Source: Caryophanales bacterium UBA4694 (GTDB lineage: Bacteria > Bacillota_I > Bacilli_A > RFN20 > CAG-288). Taken from it: a stretch of DNA of 64,000 bases. Where the stretch lies: NCBI GenBank assembly GCA_002404835.1, contig DHKM01000035.1:102981-166980 (forward strand). The letters run 5' to 3'. How positions within the stretch are numbered: position 1 is the first letter of the stretch; every line of letters begins with the position of its first letter. The notes under the pieces are model-generated. The model did not search any database, had not been told where the DNA came from, and was given only the letters and a program-made list of their open reading frames with translations. Shown here one piece after another: positions 9,278 through 17,467 of this stretch. The position numbers and the translations under genes are program-made.

Positions 9278-9413
9278 TATTTTTCCTCATTGAACAATAT
9301 GTTTATTTTACAATTTTTCAGTATTTAAAAATACATTTTTGTTTATTATTTTTCTTTTGGTTCGAATTTGTATGAATTTTCTATAGTATAATAAAAAGGA
9401 CTGGAGAGTATAT
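9278..9413. promoter_or_regulatory. Divergent promoter region between two lipoprotein units
   Basis: This AT-rich spacer serves both directions. A perfect plus-strand -10 box TATAAT lies at 9387-9392, without a clear -35 box. On the minus strand a TAAAAT lies near 9313. A short palindrome GTATTTAAAAATAC near 9320-9333 sits between them and could be an operator, though such AT palindromes also arise by chance. Confidence 0.5.
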
Positions 9414-12083
9414 ATGAAAAAAATCGTTGCGTTGATGATGCTTCCATTTGTTTTATGTAGTTCTTGTATGGCCCATTCTGATGATTCAAATTTTAGCAAA
9501 CAATCCTACCATTCAAGTCAGGTCTCTAAAGACTTTTTACTTTTTGTCAATCAAAATAATATTGGAAAATTTTCTGTTAATAATGGCGTTTTTTCTATAG
9601 ATAACATTCTTCTAGAAAAAGGAGATGTTGTAAGTATTAAAAATAACGGAATTAATTATTTTTCTGCTGATTCGTATTCTAAGTCCTCTTACTTCATTAA
9701 AAAGCAAAATGCTGTAGAAATGTCTATAGAAGGCATATATCGGATAACAATTGAAAATGATTCGGTGATTTTTACCCGTATATCCTCTATTTATCAGTCG
9801 TTTACGATTAAGTTTTCAGATGGAAGTGAGAAAAGTGGTAACAAGATTGACGATTTTTCTTTCCAGATTTTATCTGTTCATATTTCCTTCCGACAAACCT
9901 TTTCTTTATATTTGAATCAAAAAAAGGTTACTGATGCAGATATAGATTTAAAGGAACTGGAAAATTGTATTTCTATTTCCTCGGATGGTATGTTTTCTCC
10001 TCTACAATCAGGTGACTTCTCATTCTTCTATGACGCCAGAAAGGAAAAGTGCGTTTATCTTACTTCGGACTCTCTTTGTCCGCCTGCTTCTTTATTGACG
10101 AATAAAGAAGATTATCGACAACTTGTTTCTTCTTTTTCGGATTCCAAGAATGATATCGTATCTATTGAATCAAAAAGTCTTGTAGAAGATAAAATCAACA
10201 AGACCAAAGAAGAAAAAGAAATTCGTCAGGAAAGTTATATCAATGAATCGTCTTATTCTGTTTCTACAAGGCAGAATCCTATCGGGAACGACTTTCTCAG
10301 TACTACTATCGTTCGATGTTTCGATAGCGATAATTATTATAGTTTAGAACAAGATGATGATACGGTTTCACTTCTAGACGCAAAAGTCATTTCTCAACCG
10401 ATTAGAGAATATCCAAATGGATATGCTTCTATTGTTGATGATGTGATTAGTCTACAGGAAGCAAAAAAACAGGTATCTTCTTTTTCACCTGAATTTGATA
10501 CTTTGTCTTCCATTCTTTCTTCTCTTTTGGTTTCCAAGCATATTTCTTCTTCTAATCCGATGACAGAGGAAGAGACAAAAATGTTTGAATCATCTTTTTT
10601 TCTTTCATCTCAGTATGTTGGTGAAAATGGCTCTTCTCAAAAAATCCAGGCTTTTGTTTTTGAAAAATCCAAAGGATTGACGACATCAAGTGCTGTGAAA
10701 GATGAAGTGTCTCTCCTTCTTTCCGAAGATGGTACTTTGATTTCCGGAGATTATTGTCTTACCTATTATCAGGACAGTCCATCTCTTCTTCTTGAAGATT
10801 ATTCTTTGTCCAGTTCAGCGAAAATCAGCAAAATTGAGTCCGGAAGTTTTTCTGTTACCTATGGGACAAGAACTCAGACACAGAATTTTAAGTTGAATCC
10901 GAAGGATTATGTTGCTACTGTATCTTCTTTGACTTTTGCGGAAGATATTTCACTTAAAGCTGGTGGCGAACTTTTTGATATACAGAATAGTATCTTTCTT
11001 TCTTCCGGTTCTTTTATCAACAAGGGGGATTTCCGTGTCATGGCTTATGATCCGGAATTTTTCTATCCTGGTGTTGGAAATGACAAATATCTTTATACAA
11101 GAAACAAAGGCGGAAAAACTAAAATTTATGTCGGAACGAAATATGATCCGGATATTATGGAACTTGATGTCGAGATACTGCTGAATGATGCAACCTCCGT
11201 TTCTTTAAAGGGACAGGATGGGAGAACTGATTTTTCGGATGTAAGCTTTGAGATATCCACTGAATACAAGATCGAAGCGAGTGCCTTTTCCGGTCAGAAT
11301 CCATGTTTTTCCGTGTCAAGCAATCACGACGATATTGTCAAGGTTAAGGAATGCTCTTCCAGAGATGAGTCTTTGGAAAACCAAAAAACTACTTTTACTT
11401 TGAGTTTCCTTAAGGAGGGAACAGCTAGTGTTACCGTCCAGAGTTTGTCAAATGCCAATGTTAAAAAGGTAATGAATATTACGGTAACAAAGCCGGTTTC
11501 TTTGGAAAAATACAAGGGAACCTATTACAGTAGTTCTTATGGTACTCTTAAGATTTCCGAGGATGGAAATGCTATCTATATCAAAGACGGAAAGACTTAC
11601 GGACTTCGCCTATCTCTTGTCAAGGATATGTTGGTTTTAGTCTCATCGGATGAGATCACGACTTTCGAAGCCAGTATTTCTATCTATAATGAAAAATTAT
11701 CACTTCCCAAATTTTTGGTAAAATTAAAGACGAAGGATGGGAAGATTGATTTCTCCTATGTTTCCTTCTATCAGGGATTTCCATTGTTCGAAAATGAATG
11801 TCTTAAGAGTGGTGAAGCTACCTTGATGATTCAGAACTATAAGGTCAGTTATTCTACCAGCAAGTTCCATGGAATATTGAAAGATGATGGCCATACGTTG
11901 GAATTTGATTTCAACATGGATTCTACAAGTAGCTGCTATATGGATGATTCTTATGTCTTGGACGGAAACGAAGAATCCTACCAACTGAAAATTTCTTCTT
12001 ATGAAGTAAAGCCGGAATTTATTTCTCTTTCCTTTTCCGGAAGTGGATACTTTGCTGAGAAGTCTTATTCCTTTGGTAAATGA
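9414..12083 (+). CDS. Very large lipoprotein (889 aa) with Ig-like segments
   Basis: A signal peptide with lipobox LCSSC is followed by a Ser-rich stretch and an 860-residue extracellular part. Residues of about 500-690 hold two segments resembling bacterial Ig-like (Big_2) domains, for example VSSNHDDIVKVKE and EGTASVTVQSLSN. A C-terminal beta-rich module from about 690 starts KYKGTYYSSSYGTLKI and resembles lipocalin-like or META-like modules used in gut Bacillota surface proteins. The rest is unknown. GGAG precedes the ATG. It diverges from the other lipoprotein operon and ends at a shared terminator. Confidence 0.82.
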   Translation: MKKIVALMMLPFVLCSSCMAHSDDSNFSKQSYHSSQVSKDFLLFVNQNNIGKFSVNNGVFSIDNILLEKGDVVSIKNNGINYFSADSYSKSSYFIKKQNAVEMSIEGIYRITIENDSVIFTRISSIYQSFTIKFSDGSEKSGNKIDDFSFQILSVHISFRQTFSLYLNQKKVTDADIDLKELENCISISSDGMFSPLQSGDFSFFYDARKEKCVYLTSDSLCPPASLLTNKEDYRQLVSSFSDSKNDIVSIESKSLVEDKINKTKEEKEIRQESYINESSYSVSTRQNPIGNDFLSTTIVRCFDSDNYYSLEQDDDTVSLLDAKVISQPIREYPNGYASIVDDVISLQEAKKQVSSFSPEFDTLSSILSSLLVSKHISSSNPMTEEETKMFESSFFLSSQYVGENGSSQKIQAFVFEKSKGLTTSSAVKDEVSLLLSEDGTLISGDYCLTYYQDSPSLLLEDYSLSSSAKISKIESGSFSVTYGTRTQTQNFKLNPKDYVATVSSLTFAEDISLKAGGELFDIQNSIFLSSGSFINKGDFRVMAYDPEFFYPGVGNDKYLYTRNKGGKTKIYVGTKYDPDIMELDVEILLNDATSVSLKGQDGRTDFSDVSFEISTEYKIEASAFSGQNPCFSVSSNHDDIVKVKECSSRDESLENQKTTFTLSFLKEGTASVTVQSLSNANVKKVMNITVTKPVSLEKYKGTYYSSSYGTLKISEDGNAIYIKDGKTYGLRLSLVKDMLVLVSSDEITTFEASISIYNEKLSLPKFLVKLKTKDGKIDFSYVSFYQGFPLFENECLKSGEATLMIQNYKVSYSTSKFHGILKDDGHTLEFDFNMDSTSSCYMDDSYVLDGNEESYQLKISSYEVKPEFISLSFSGSGYFAEKSYSFGK

Positions 12084-12093
12084 TTCAAACAAA

Positions 12094-12115
12094 AAAACGG
12101 GTTTTGGCCCGTTTT
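12094..12115. terminator. Bidirectional terminator
   Basis: AAAACGGG and CCCGTTTT form an 8-bp stem with a six-base loop, flanked by A and T runs. It serves the 889-residue lipoprotein gene on the plus strand and the MATE gene on the minus strand, whose stop codon lies in the stem. Confidence 0.9.
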
Positions 12116-13538
12116 ATTTTGATTCTTTTCGATCCTGTTTCTGAATGATGTGCTCAACAGGATGCTCCTCTAGTCGTTTTCTGAAAATCTTCGGAGTGAC
12201 AATCAAATAGAAGATGAGTGCAAAGATTCCGGAGCAGGCATCGGCTATTGGTTCAGCTAGGAAAGCGAAACTTGCTTCTTTGGTCAATAAGGGCAGCAAG
12301 ATGGTCAAAGGAACAAGAATGAAGAGTTTTCTGTTGATGGATAACCAGATGGAATAGTTTGCCTGTCCCATTCCGGTGAGGCCATCCACATAGACATATT
12401 GGAAAGCTAAAGGAATAATGCCCATCATGTACCAACGTATGAATTTTATGCTGGCATTGATGATTTCTTCGGATGCTTGAGTCTTGGTGCCAAGTCCGAC
12501 GAATATGGTTGAAAACGGTTTGGCTAGAATAAACGACAATCCGAAACAAGCAGTACAGAAACACAGAGCAAATAGAGTAAGTTGTTTTTCGGCTTTCTTT
12601 ATGATATCAATTCTCTTGGCTCCGTAATTGTAACCAAGAATGGGTTGGGTACCTGAGGAAATTCCAAGAAGGGGACCTGTAATCAATGATTCGAATGCTT
12701 GGACGATGGTTGCTACTTCAATATAGAAATCCCCGTTTCCGTTTCCGAATTTTTGAAGCATGGCATTTAGAAGGATGATGATAACGCTGTCTGTGCCCAT
12801 GATGATAAAAGGTGAAAAGCCGAGCTTTAGAATGTTTGCCATGATTTTTAAATCGTAATTTCCGAAGGAAAGCTTGATTTTGCACCCCTTTAGAAGAAAG
12901 AGGATGGCAAGTAGGAAGGAAAGGAATTGACAAGAAATCGTAGCAAGTGCAGCTCCTTTTATTCCCATGTTGAATACATACATGAACAAAGGGTCTAATC
13001 CGATATTCAATAGACAGGCAAGACAGGTTGTTATCATTGCCTTGAAGGATTCACCTTGTGCGGTCAGAAACTGGTTCAGACCGAAAGAGATGATGGAGAA
13101 GTAGGTTCCTAGAAGATAGATCGTTAGGTAATCTCGAGCATAAGGATATGACGTTTCTGATGCACCGAATGCGAACAACATCGGTCTCATAACGCTATAG
13201 AAGAGAATCATCAGGAAAGTGGAAAGAAGAATCAGCATCAATAAAGCGTTGCTTAGTATTTTCTTTGCTTTCTCTTCGTTCTTTTCCCCTAGAGCGATTG
13301 AGAATAGAGGAGAACCTCCAAGTCCAATCAGGAAGGCAAAAGAGGTGATGAAGCTAGTGATTGGAGCAACAACTCCGATTCCGACAAGAGCCTGTTGACC
13401 ATTGACGGGCATATTGGATACGTAAATTCTGTCTACGATGTTATATAGTACTGAAACAACCTGCGCAAACATGGCTGGTAGAGCAAGTCTGAGAATTGTC
13501 GGCCATGTTTTTTCACTTCCTAAATCCGTTTTCTTCAT
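12114..13538 (-). CDS. MATE-family multidrug/metabolite exporter
   Basis: This 474-residue membrane protein has the twelve-helix, two-bundle MATE architecture. The start WPTILRLALPAMFAQVVSVLYNIVDRIYVSN is typical (helix 1 and the NIVDR motif) and GTQPILGYNYGAK marks the start of the second half. MATE proteins export cationic compounds using a Na+ or H+ gradient. I chose the ATG at 13538 over the one at 13589, because the longer frame has no ribosome site and would place the start near the likely transcription start (TATAAG near 13600). A perfect 16-bp palindrome overlaps the weak ribosome site, which suggests local control. Confidence 0.93.
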   Translation of the reverse strand: MKKTDLGSEKTWPTILRLALPAMFAQVVSVLYNIVDRIYVSNMPVNGQQALVGIGVVAPITSFITSFAFLIGLGGSPLFSIALGEKNEEKAKKILSNALLMLILLSTFLMILFYSVMRPMLFAFGASETSYPYARDYLTIYLLGTYFSIISFGLNQFLTAQGESFKAMITTCLACLLNIGLDPLFMYVFNMGIKGAALATISCQFLSFLLAILFLLKGCKIKLSFGNYDLKIMANILKLGFSPFIIMGTDSVIIILLNAMLQKFGNGNGDFYIEVATIVQAFESLITGPLLGISSGTQPILGYNYGAKRIDIIKKAEKQLTLFALCFCTACFGLSFILAKPFSTIFVGLGTKTQASEEIINASIKFIRWYMMGIIPLAFQYVYVDGLTGMGQANYSIWLSINRKLFILVPLTILLPLLTKEASFAFLAEPIADACSGIFALIFYLIVTPKIFRKRLEEHPVEHIIQKQDRKESK

Positions 13539-13544
13539 TTTTTG

Positions 13545-13560
13545 ATTTTCCGCGGAAAAT
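13545..13560. promoter_or_regulatory. Perfect palindrome over the MATE gene ribosome site
   Basis: ATTTTCCGCGGAAAAT is a perfect 16-bp palindrome ending six bases before the chosen ATG. It could be an operator for a dimeric repressor of the exporter. It is too short in its loop to be a normal RNA hairpin. Confidence 0.55.
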
Positions 13561-13629
13561 AATATACGTTTAATTTTCGAATAAAACAAGATAAATCTTA
13601 TAGAATTGAATATCCAAAAAGGGAAGGAG

Positions 13630-14142
13630 TCAGTCTTCGGCTCTCTTCCTCAAAATGATTTCGCTGTCTTGGTAGTTGATTTTATAATATCCTTCTTTTA
13701 AGTAGGCTTTGGATAGGGATTCTTCGAAAATCGGAATAATCTGGTTTCCGTTGTCGTCTTTGTACACTGCCTTTTCCTTCTTTTCCTTGGAGATGTCCTT
13801 TAAATTATGGAACGTCAGAATTTCGGATAACTGGTCGCTTCTTTTCTTTTTGAAAGACAGAGAGAGGTAATTGGGACGTTGGCTTGTCACGCTATCGAAA
13901 AGGACATTGATTCCGGATGCATCATGGTATTCGCTCTTCTGGATTCTCTTTACCACAAGGGAATAGGAAATCCCCTCTTCTAAAATCTTTCCATCCTTTT
14001 CCTGGTAACCAGAAAATGTTCCGACCCGGAATATATTTTTTCTTTCGTTTGTTTTGCAGGAAGAGAGAGAGGAGGAAAATAGAAATAGGAAAAGACAAAT
14101 ACTGGTTTTCTTCTGAAACGAAAAAACTTTTCCAAACTTCAT
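13630..14142 (-). CDS. Small lipoprotein of unknown function
   Basis: This 170-residue protein begins with a basic N-terminus, a hydrophobic stretch and the lipobox SLSSC near residue 29. The mature part is basic and mostly soluble; the C-terminal line KAYLKEGYYKINYQDSEIILR suggests a beta-rich domain. I recognise no family. It lies between the MATE gene and the CooC/dehydratase operon on the same strand and ends 88 bp before the longest MATE start. It may be transcribed alone. Confidence 0.7.
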   Translation of the reverse strand: MKFGKVFSFQKKTSICLFLFLFSSSLSSCKTNERKNIFRVGTFSGYQEKDGKILEEGISYSLVVKRIQKSEYHDASGINVLFDSVTSQRPNYLSLSFKKKRSDQLSEILTFHNLKDISKEKKEKAVYKDDNGNQIIPIFEESLSKAYLKEGYYKINYQDSEIILRKRAED

Positions 14143-14202
14143 TTTTCAATCCTCATTCTTTCTAGACATATTCTATCAAAAACTGTATCGAAAACAAATG
14201 AA

Positions 14203-14913
14203 CTATTTTATACTCTCCTTTTGATGGAGTTCTTTCATGCCATCAACTGTGTCGCAGATTTCCTTGAAAGAGCAGGTGCTGCAATCCATTTTAAGATTTT
14301 TCATGATATGGTCTAAGGCAACGGTGATTCCTTCGCTTTTCTTTGACAACGATTCCAACGTTTTATAATCAAAGGCCGGATCCGTAATGAAAATTTGCTT
14401 TACGGATTTGACTTCATTTTGACTTTTGTAATGGTCTAAGAAAAGTTTGCCGATGTCTTTGAAAGAAATTCCTCTTTGCAGAGCATCATAGGAAATACGT
14501 ATGCTCTCCTTAAGAAGACCGGTGTGGAATTTCAACATGACTCCATCGGGATTGATTTTGTATCTTGTATATTCTACATTCCTTATGGTTCGGTAAAGTT
14601 CCTGTTCTTTTTTTTCACATTCTTTTAGAAAAACAAATGAAATATGGGCATAAGATAAGTGGCTTTTTAGGTCCTTGATATCATTTCCTATAAGTAAGAT
14701 TTCATCTTCCAAAGAATGGTCGATTCCTTGTTCGTAGCACATCAGATAAGGTGAAGGGACTAGGGAAGAGCCGAGTGTTAAAGCAGTATCGGAAGCAAAA
14801 AGAAAGGTTTTTTCGTTTCCTTCCGGATAAGTTGAATTTATATCCAGTCGTGTACTATTGAATTTTCCAACTAGAAGATCGGCTTCCTTGATAATTGATT
14901 CGTATAATTTCAT
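14203..14913 (-). CDS. Stand-alone acetyl-CoA synthase-like (CODH beta family) protein
   Basis: This 236-residue soluble protein resembles the middle part of acetyl-CoA synthase (AcsB/CdhC). The segment of about 132-178 (ESIRISYDALQRGISFKDIG, then a KQIFITD strand) matches the family pattern RISxxAxxxGxxxxxIG followed by a TD strand. The nickel A-cluster domain is absent. Instead the protein ends in a short CxxCxxxxC cluster (Cys211, 214, 220) within CSTCSFKEIC. It is the last gene of the six-gene operon, and its ATG overlaps the stop of the 59-residue membrane protein by 4 bp. Proteins annotated as carbon monoxide dehydrogenase beta subunit family occur next to such dehydratases in other anaerobes; their job is unknown to me. 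Confidence 0.72.
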   Translation of the reverse strand: MKLYESIIKEADLLVGKFNSTRLDINSTYPEGNEKTFLFASDTALTLGSSLVPSPYLMCYEQGIDHSLEDEILLIGNDIKDLKSHLSYAHISFVFLKECEKKEQELYRTIRNVEYTRYKINPDGVMLKFHTGLLKESIRISYDALQRGISFKDIGKLFLDHYKSQNEVKSVKQIFITDPAFDYKTLESLSKKSEGITVALDHIMKNLKMDCSTCSFKEICDTVDGMKELHQKESIK

Positions 14914-15089
14914 TCAAGATGACGGTTTCTCTTTCTTTTATCGTATTTTTTATTTATCCATTTTTGAATAACGGCTAATAATTTGCTATCAAGATTGAAA
15001 AAATATACGATGAAAAGAAGAATCAGCATAAGAAGAATGAATCCGAAAAGTGAGCCTAATACAATGAGTAGAATCTGCCACCATGACAT
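14910..15089 (-). CDS. 59-residue single-pass membrane protein
   Basis: This short gene lies between the activase and the acetyl-CoA-synthase-like gene. It starts MSWWQILLIV, has one hydrophobic helix of about 25 residues (6-31), then a strongly basic cytoplasmic tail ending KKYDKRKRNRHLE. GAGGTGA precedes the ATG, only one base separates it from the activase stop, and its own stop overlaps the next start. This arrangement argues that it is translated and works with its neighbours. It could tether the soluble enzyme system to the membrane; that is inference. Confidence 0.75.
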   Translation of the reverse strand: MSWWQILLIVLGSLFGFILLMLILLFIVYFFNLDSKLLAVIQKWINKKYDKRKRNRHLE

Positions 15090-15090
15090 A

Positions 15091-15894
15091 TCAGTTCACC
15101 TCGTTTAATCCTTTCTGACGAGCATATTCTGCAGCACCCAAGGCCCCCATGAGCTGAGGATCAATAGGAAGATCTTTCACCTTAAGATGCAAAACACGTT
15201 CGATTGCCTGCTTCAGTCCGAGGTTTTTCGCACAGCCACCGGTTAATGCGATGGAATCTGTGGCTCCAGCTTTTTTAGCCATGACGAAACATCTTTTGGC
15301 AACAGAGGTCATGATTCCTGCTGCGATTTCTTCCATCGGCTTTCCTTCGCCAACCAATGAAATGACTTCCGATTCACAGAAAACCGTACATTGAGAAGTG
15401 ATGGGGATGACGTTCTTTGCTTTAAGGGATAAGGAACAGAATTCATCCAAATCCATTTCAAAACTTCTTGCCATGGCCTCAAAGAATCTTCCTGTTCCGG
15501 CAGAACATTTATCGTTCATGGCAAAGTTCATGACAGTGCCATCTTTTGGGTCAATGGCTATTCCCTTTATATCTTGGCCCCCGATATCGATAATGGAAGT
15601 GATGCTAGGGTCAGTGATATGGACACCCATGCAATGGCAGGAGATTTCCGATATGTTTTCATCAGCAAAAGGCACTTTATTTCTTCCATATCCTGTTCCA
15701 ATCAGATAATCGAGATCTTCGATTTTGTTCAGTCCATCGACTTGGGAAATGGTTTCTTCTAAAGCGATTCTTGCACTTTCGACTGGATTGATTTTCGATT
15801 TCAAAGTTGTATGGGCGACCATTTTTCCTTTTTCATCAAGAATGACGCATTTTGTATAGGTAGAGCCAGCGTCGCAACCGCCAAAGTATTTCAT
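15091..15894 (-). CDS. hgdC: 2-hydroxyacyl-CoA dehydratase activase (HgdC/BadF/BadG family ATPase)
   Basis: This 267-residue homodimeric ASKHA-fold ATPase carries one [4Fe-4S] cluster between subunits and injects an electron into a dehydratase with ATP hydrolysis. The phosphate loop GGCDAGSTYTK starts the protein. The cluster ligands are seen at Cys130 in NDKCSAGTGRF and Cys169 in SQCTVFCESE, and further nucleotide motifs are DIGGQD and TGGCAKN. Length and motifs match Acidaminococcus HgdC. I chose the ATG at 15894 with AAAGGA upstream, not the TTG at 15915. It lies 14 bp after its likely target subunit, so it should activate the two dehydratase-like subunits of this operon. Confidence 0.93.
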   Translation of the reverse strand: MKYFGGCDAGSTYTKCVILDEKGKMVAHTTLKSKINPVESARIALEETISQVDGLNKIEDLDYLIGTGYGRNKVPFADENISEISCHCMGVHITDPSITSIIDIGGQDIKGIAIDPKDGTVMNFAMNDKCSAGTGRFFEAMARSFEMDLDEFCSLSLKAKNVIPITSQCTVFCESEVISLVGEGKPMEEIAAGIMTSVAKRCFVMAKKAGATDSIALTGGCAKNLGLKQAIERVLHLKVKDLPIDPQLMGALGAAEYARQKGLNEVN

Positions 15895-15908
15895 GTTATT
15901 TTTCCTTT

Positions 15909-17465
15909 CTACCAACGTTCGGTATCGTCAAAATCGACAAGGCTGTCATCCAAAGGCGTTTCTCTCATGACGGTCTTCATATATCGGTTGACATCTTCAC
16001 GCATGTCTTTTCTTGAGGCTTTTGTCGGATTCATCAAGGCATGGTAAACCCAAACGATATGGATACCTCTTTTTCTTCCTTCTTCTTCCAATAATCCATG
16101 ATAACCGGCCATGGATTTACATCCGATATGTTCGTACATAATGACCATGTCTGCGTTATATTCTTCGCAGTACTGCCAGAGCTGTTCGACACCGACTTCA
16201 TAGCCGCCATTGGAATGATTTCTCATGATCATATTCATGTTGTATTCACCAAGATCCAATAAAGCTTGCTCATGGTCCTCGTAATGAATTGGTTTGGTCA
16301 AGGTAAAAGAAAGCATATCACAAAGGCAGACGATACCCCAGCAATTGCTTAACCACTGATTGAAAGCAGTGTAATATTGGGCATGAACGCCCCAAACCAA
16401 AGCCCTATGACGGATTTCCTTACAAGGAAGGACATGATTCTTATATCCTTCTTTTGCAAGTTGAGTAATCTTTTGATCGTATTTTAGGAATGAAGCATCT
16501 CTTCCTGAAATGACCATATATTCTGCATCACGGTAGAGCATGACGTTGTTGTTGACGACTTGCGGATAGTTTGTTTTGTTCATTTCCATCCATTCTTCGA
16601 ACAAGGCATTCTGAGCATTGTAGGTCTTCATGTTTTTGCTAAAGGCATCCCAGTCCCATTTTTCACCGGTATGTTTTTCGATGAAATGTATTGCTTCAAC
16701 AATTTGATCTCTTGAATAAGCCAAAACGGATTTCTGCTGATGCCTCATCGGAGCAGCCATCGTAAAGGATGGCAAATCGTCGTGTCTATCTTCGATCTGG
16801 TTTCCCATAAGCGAACCGTCGCAGGTCGTATTGCAATGAATGGCACAGACTCCGCAGATCGGATAGTCTTCGTCGATGGCACAGCCGAGTTCTGCACAGG
16901 GCATAGGACAGACATCCCCTGGAATCTGGAATTCTTCCGCTACTTCGATGTAATGCATGACTCCAGTCTGACTGATAGTAGAACCGGTATAAATAGCCGG
17001 GACTTCCTTGGATAGGAACTTCAAATTTGGGAATCCGGTAGCAATGACCATCATTCCGTTTTCGTCCATAATGACGAGTTTCTTGTTCAATTCATCGTAT
17101 TTTCCGTTTTTGTTTCCGATTCTCTTGTCACATTTGAACAAAGTATCCATGGTCTGGGTAAGATGCTCAACGATGGAATCGTATTCGATATGTCCGATTC
17201 TCAGCTGCGGACCTCGTACTCCCTCCATGTGTCTATCGATATAATCGAAAGCTGCAAGGTAGTTTCCAAACCATCGATAAGTGAACATGGCTTTTAACGT
17301 AGTCGGTTTCATAATGAACTTTCCCATGACAAGAAGGTTATGCAACCATCTCGAGAAATCATACATGGTGTCTTTGAATCCGCGCCATTCACGATGTTTA
17401 TATGTTTTCTTGCCAGGATTTTGTAGCTTTCCGAGCTTTTGTTTCTGTGTCCTAGTGTCTTTCAT
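15909..17465 (-). CDS. 2-hydroxyacyl-CoA dehydratase-family subunit with Cys-rich insert
   Basis: This 518-residue protein is an HgdA/FldB-like subunit. The C-terminal half has the HIGCKSMAGYHGLLEEEGRKRGI region, with the cluster-binding Cys and following helix. It is longer than usual (about 380-480). Residues of about 186-215 form a seven-cysteine block, CPMPCAELGC then CGVCAIHC and CDG, that could hold an extra iron-sulfur cluster or a metal. The usual start could be the ATG at 17465 or a TTG six bases earlier that is better spaced from AAGGAG. The gene overlaps or abuts the preceding subunit. Substrate unknown; the activase and the CooC-type ATPase next to it indicate an oxygen-sensitive redox enzyme. 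Confidence 0.85.
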   Translation of the reverse strand: MKDTRTQKQKLGKLQNPGKKTYKHREWRGFKDTMYDFSRWLHNLLVMGKFIMKPTTLKAMFTYRWFGNYLAAFDYIDRHMEGVRGPQLRIGHIEYDSIVEHLTQTMDTLFKCDKRIGNKNGKYDELNKKLVIMDENGMMVIATGFPNLKFLSKEVPAIYTGSTISQTGVMHYIEVAEEFQIPGDVCPMPCAELGCAIDEDYPICGVCAIHCNTTCDGSLMGNQIEDRHDDLPSFTMAAPMRHQQKSVLAYSRDQIVEAIHFIEKHTGEKWDWDAFSKNMKTYNAQNALFEEWMEMNKTNYPQVVNNNVMLYRDAEYMVISGRDASFLKYDQKITQLAKEGYKNHVLPCKEIRHRALVWGVHAQYYTAFNQWLSNCWGIVCLCDMLSFTLTKPIHYEDHEQALLDLGEYNMNMIMRNHSNGGYEVGVEQLWQYCEEYNADMVIMYEHIGCKSMAGYHGLLEEEGRKRGIHIVWVYHALMNPTKASRKDMREDVNRYMKTVMRETPLDDSLVDFDDTERW

Positions 17466-17467
17466 AG

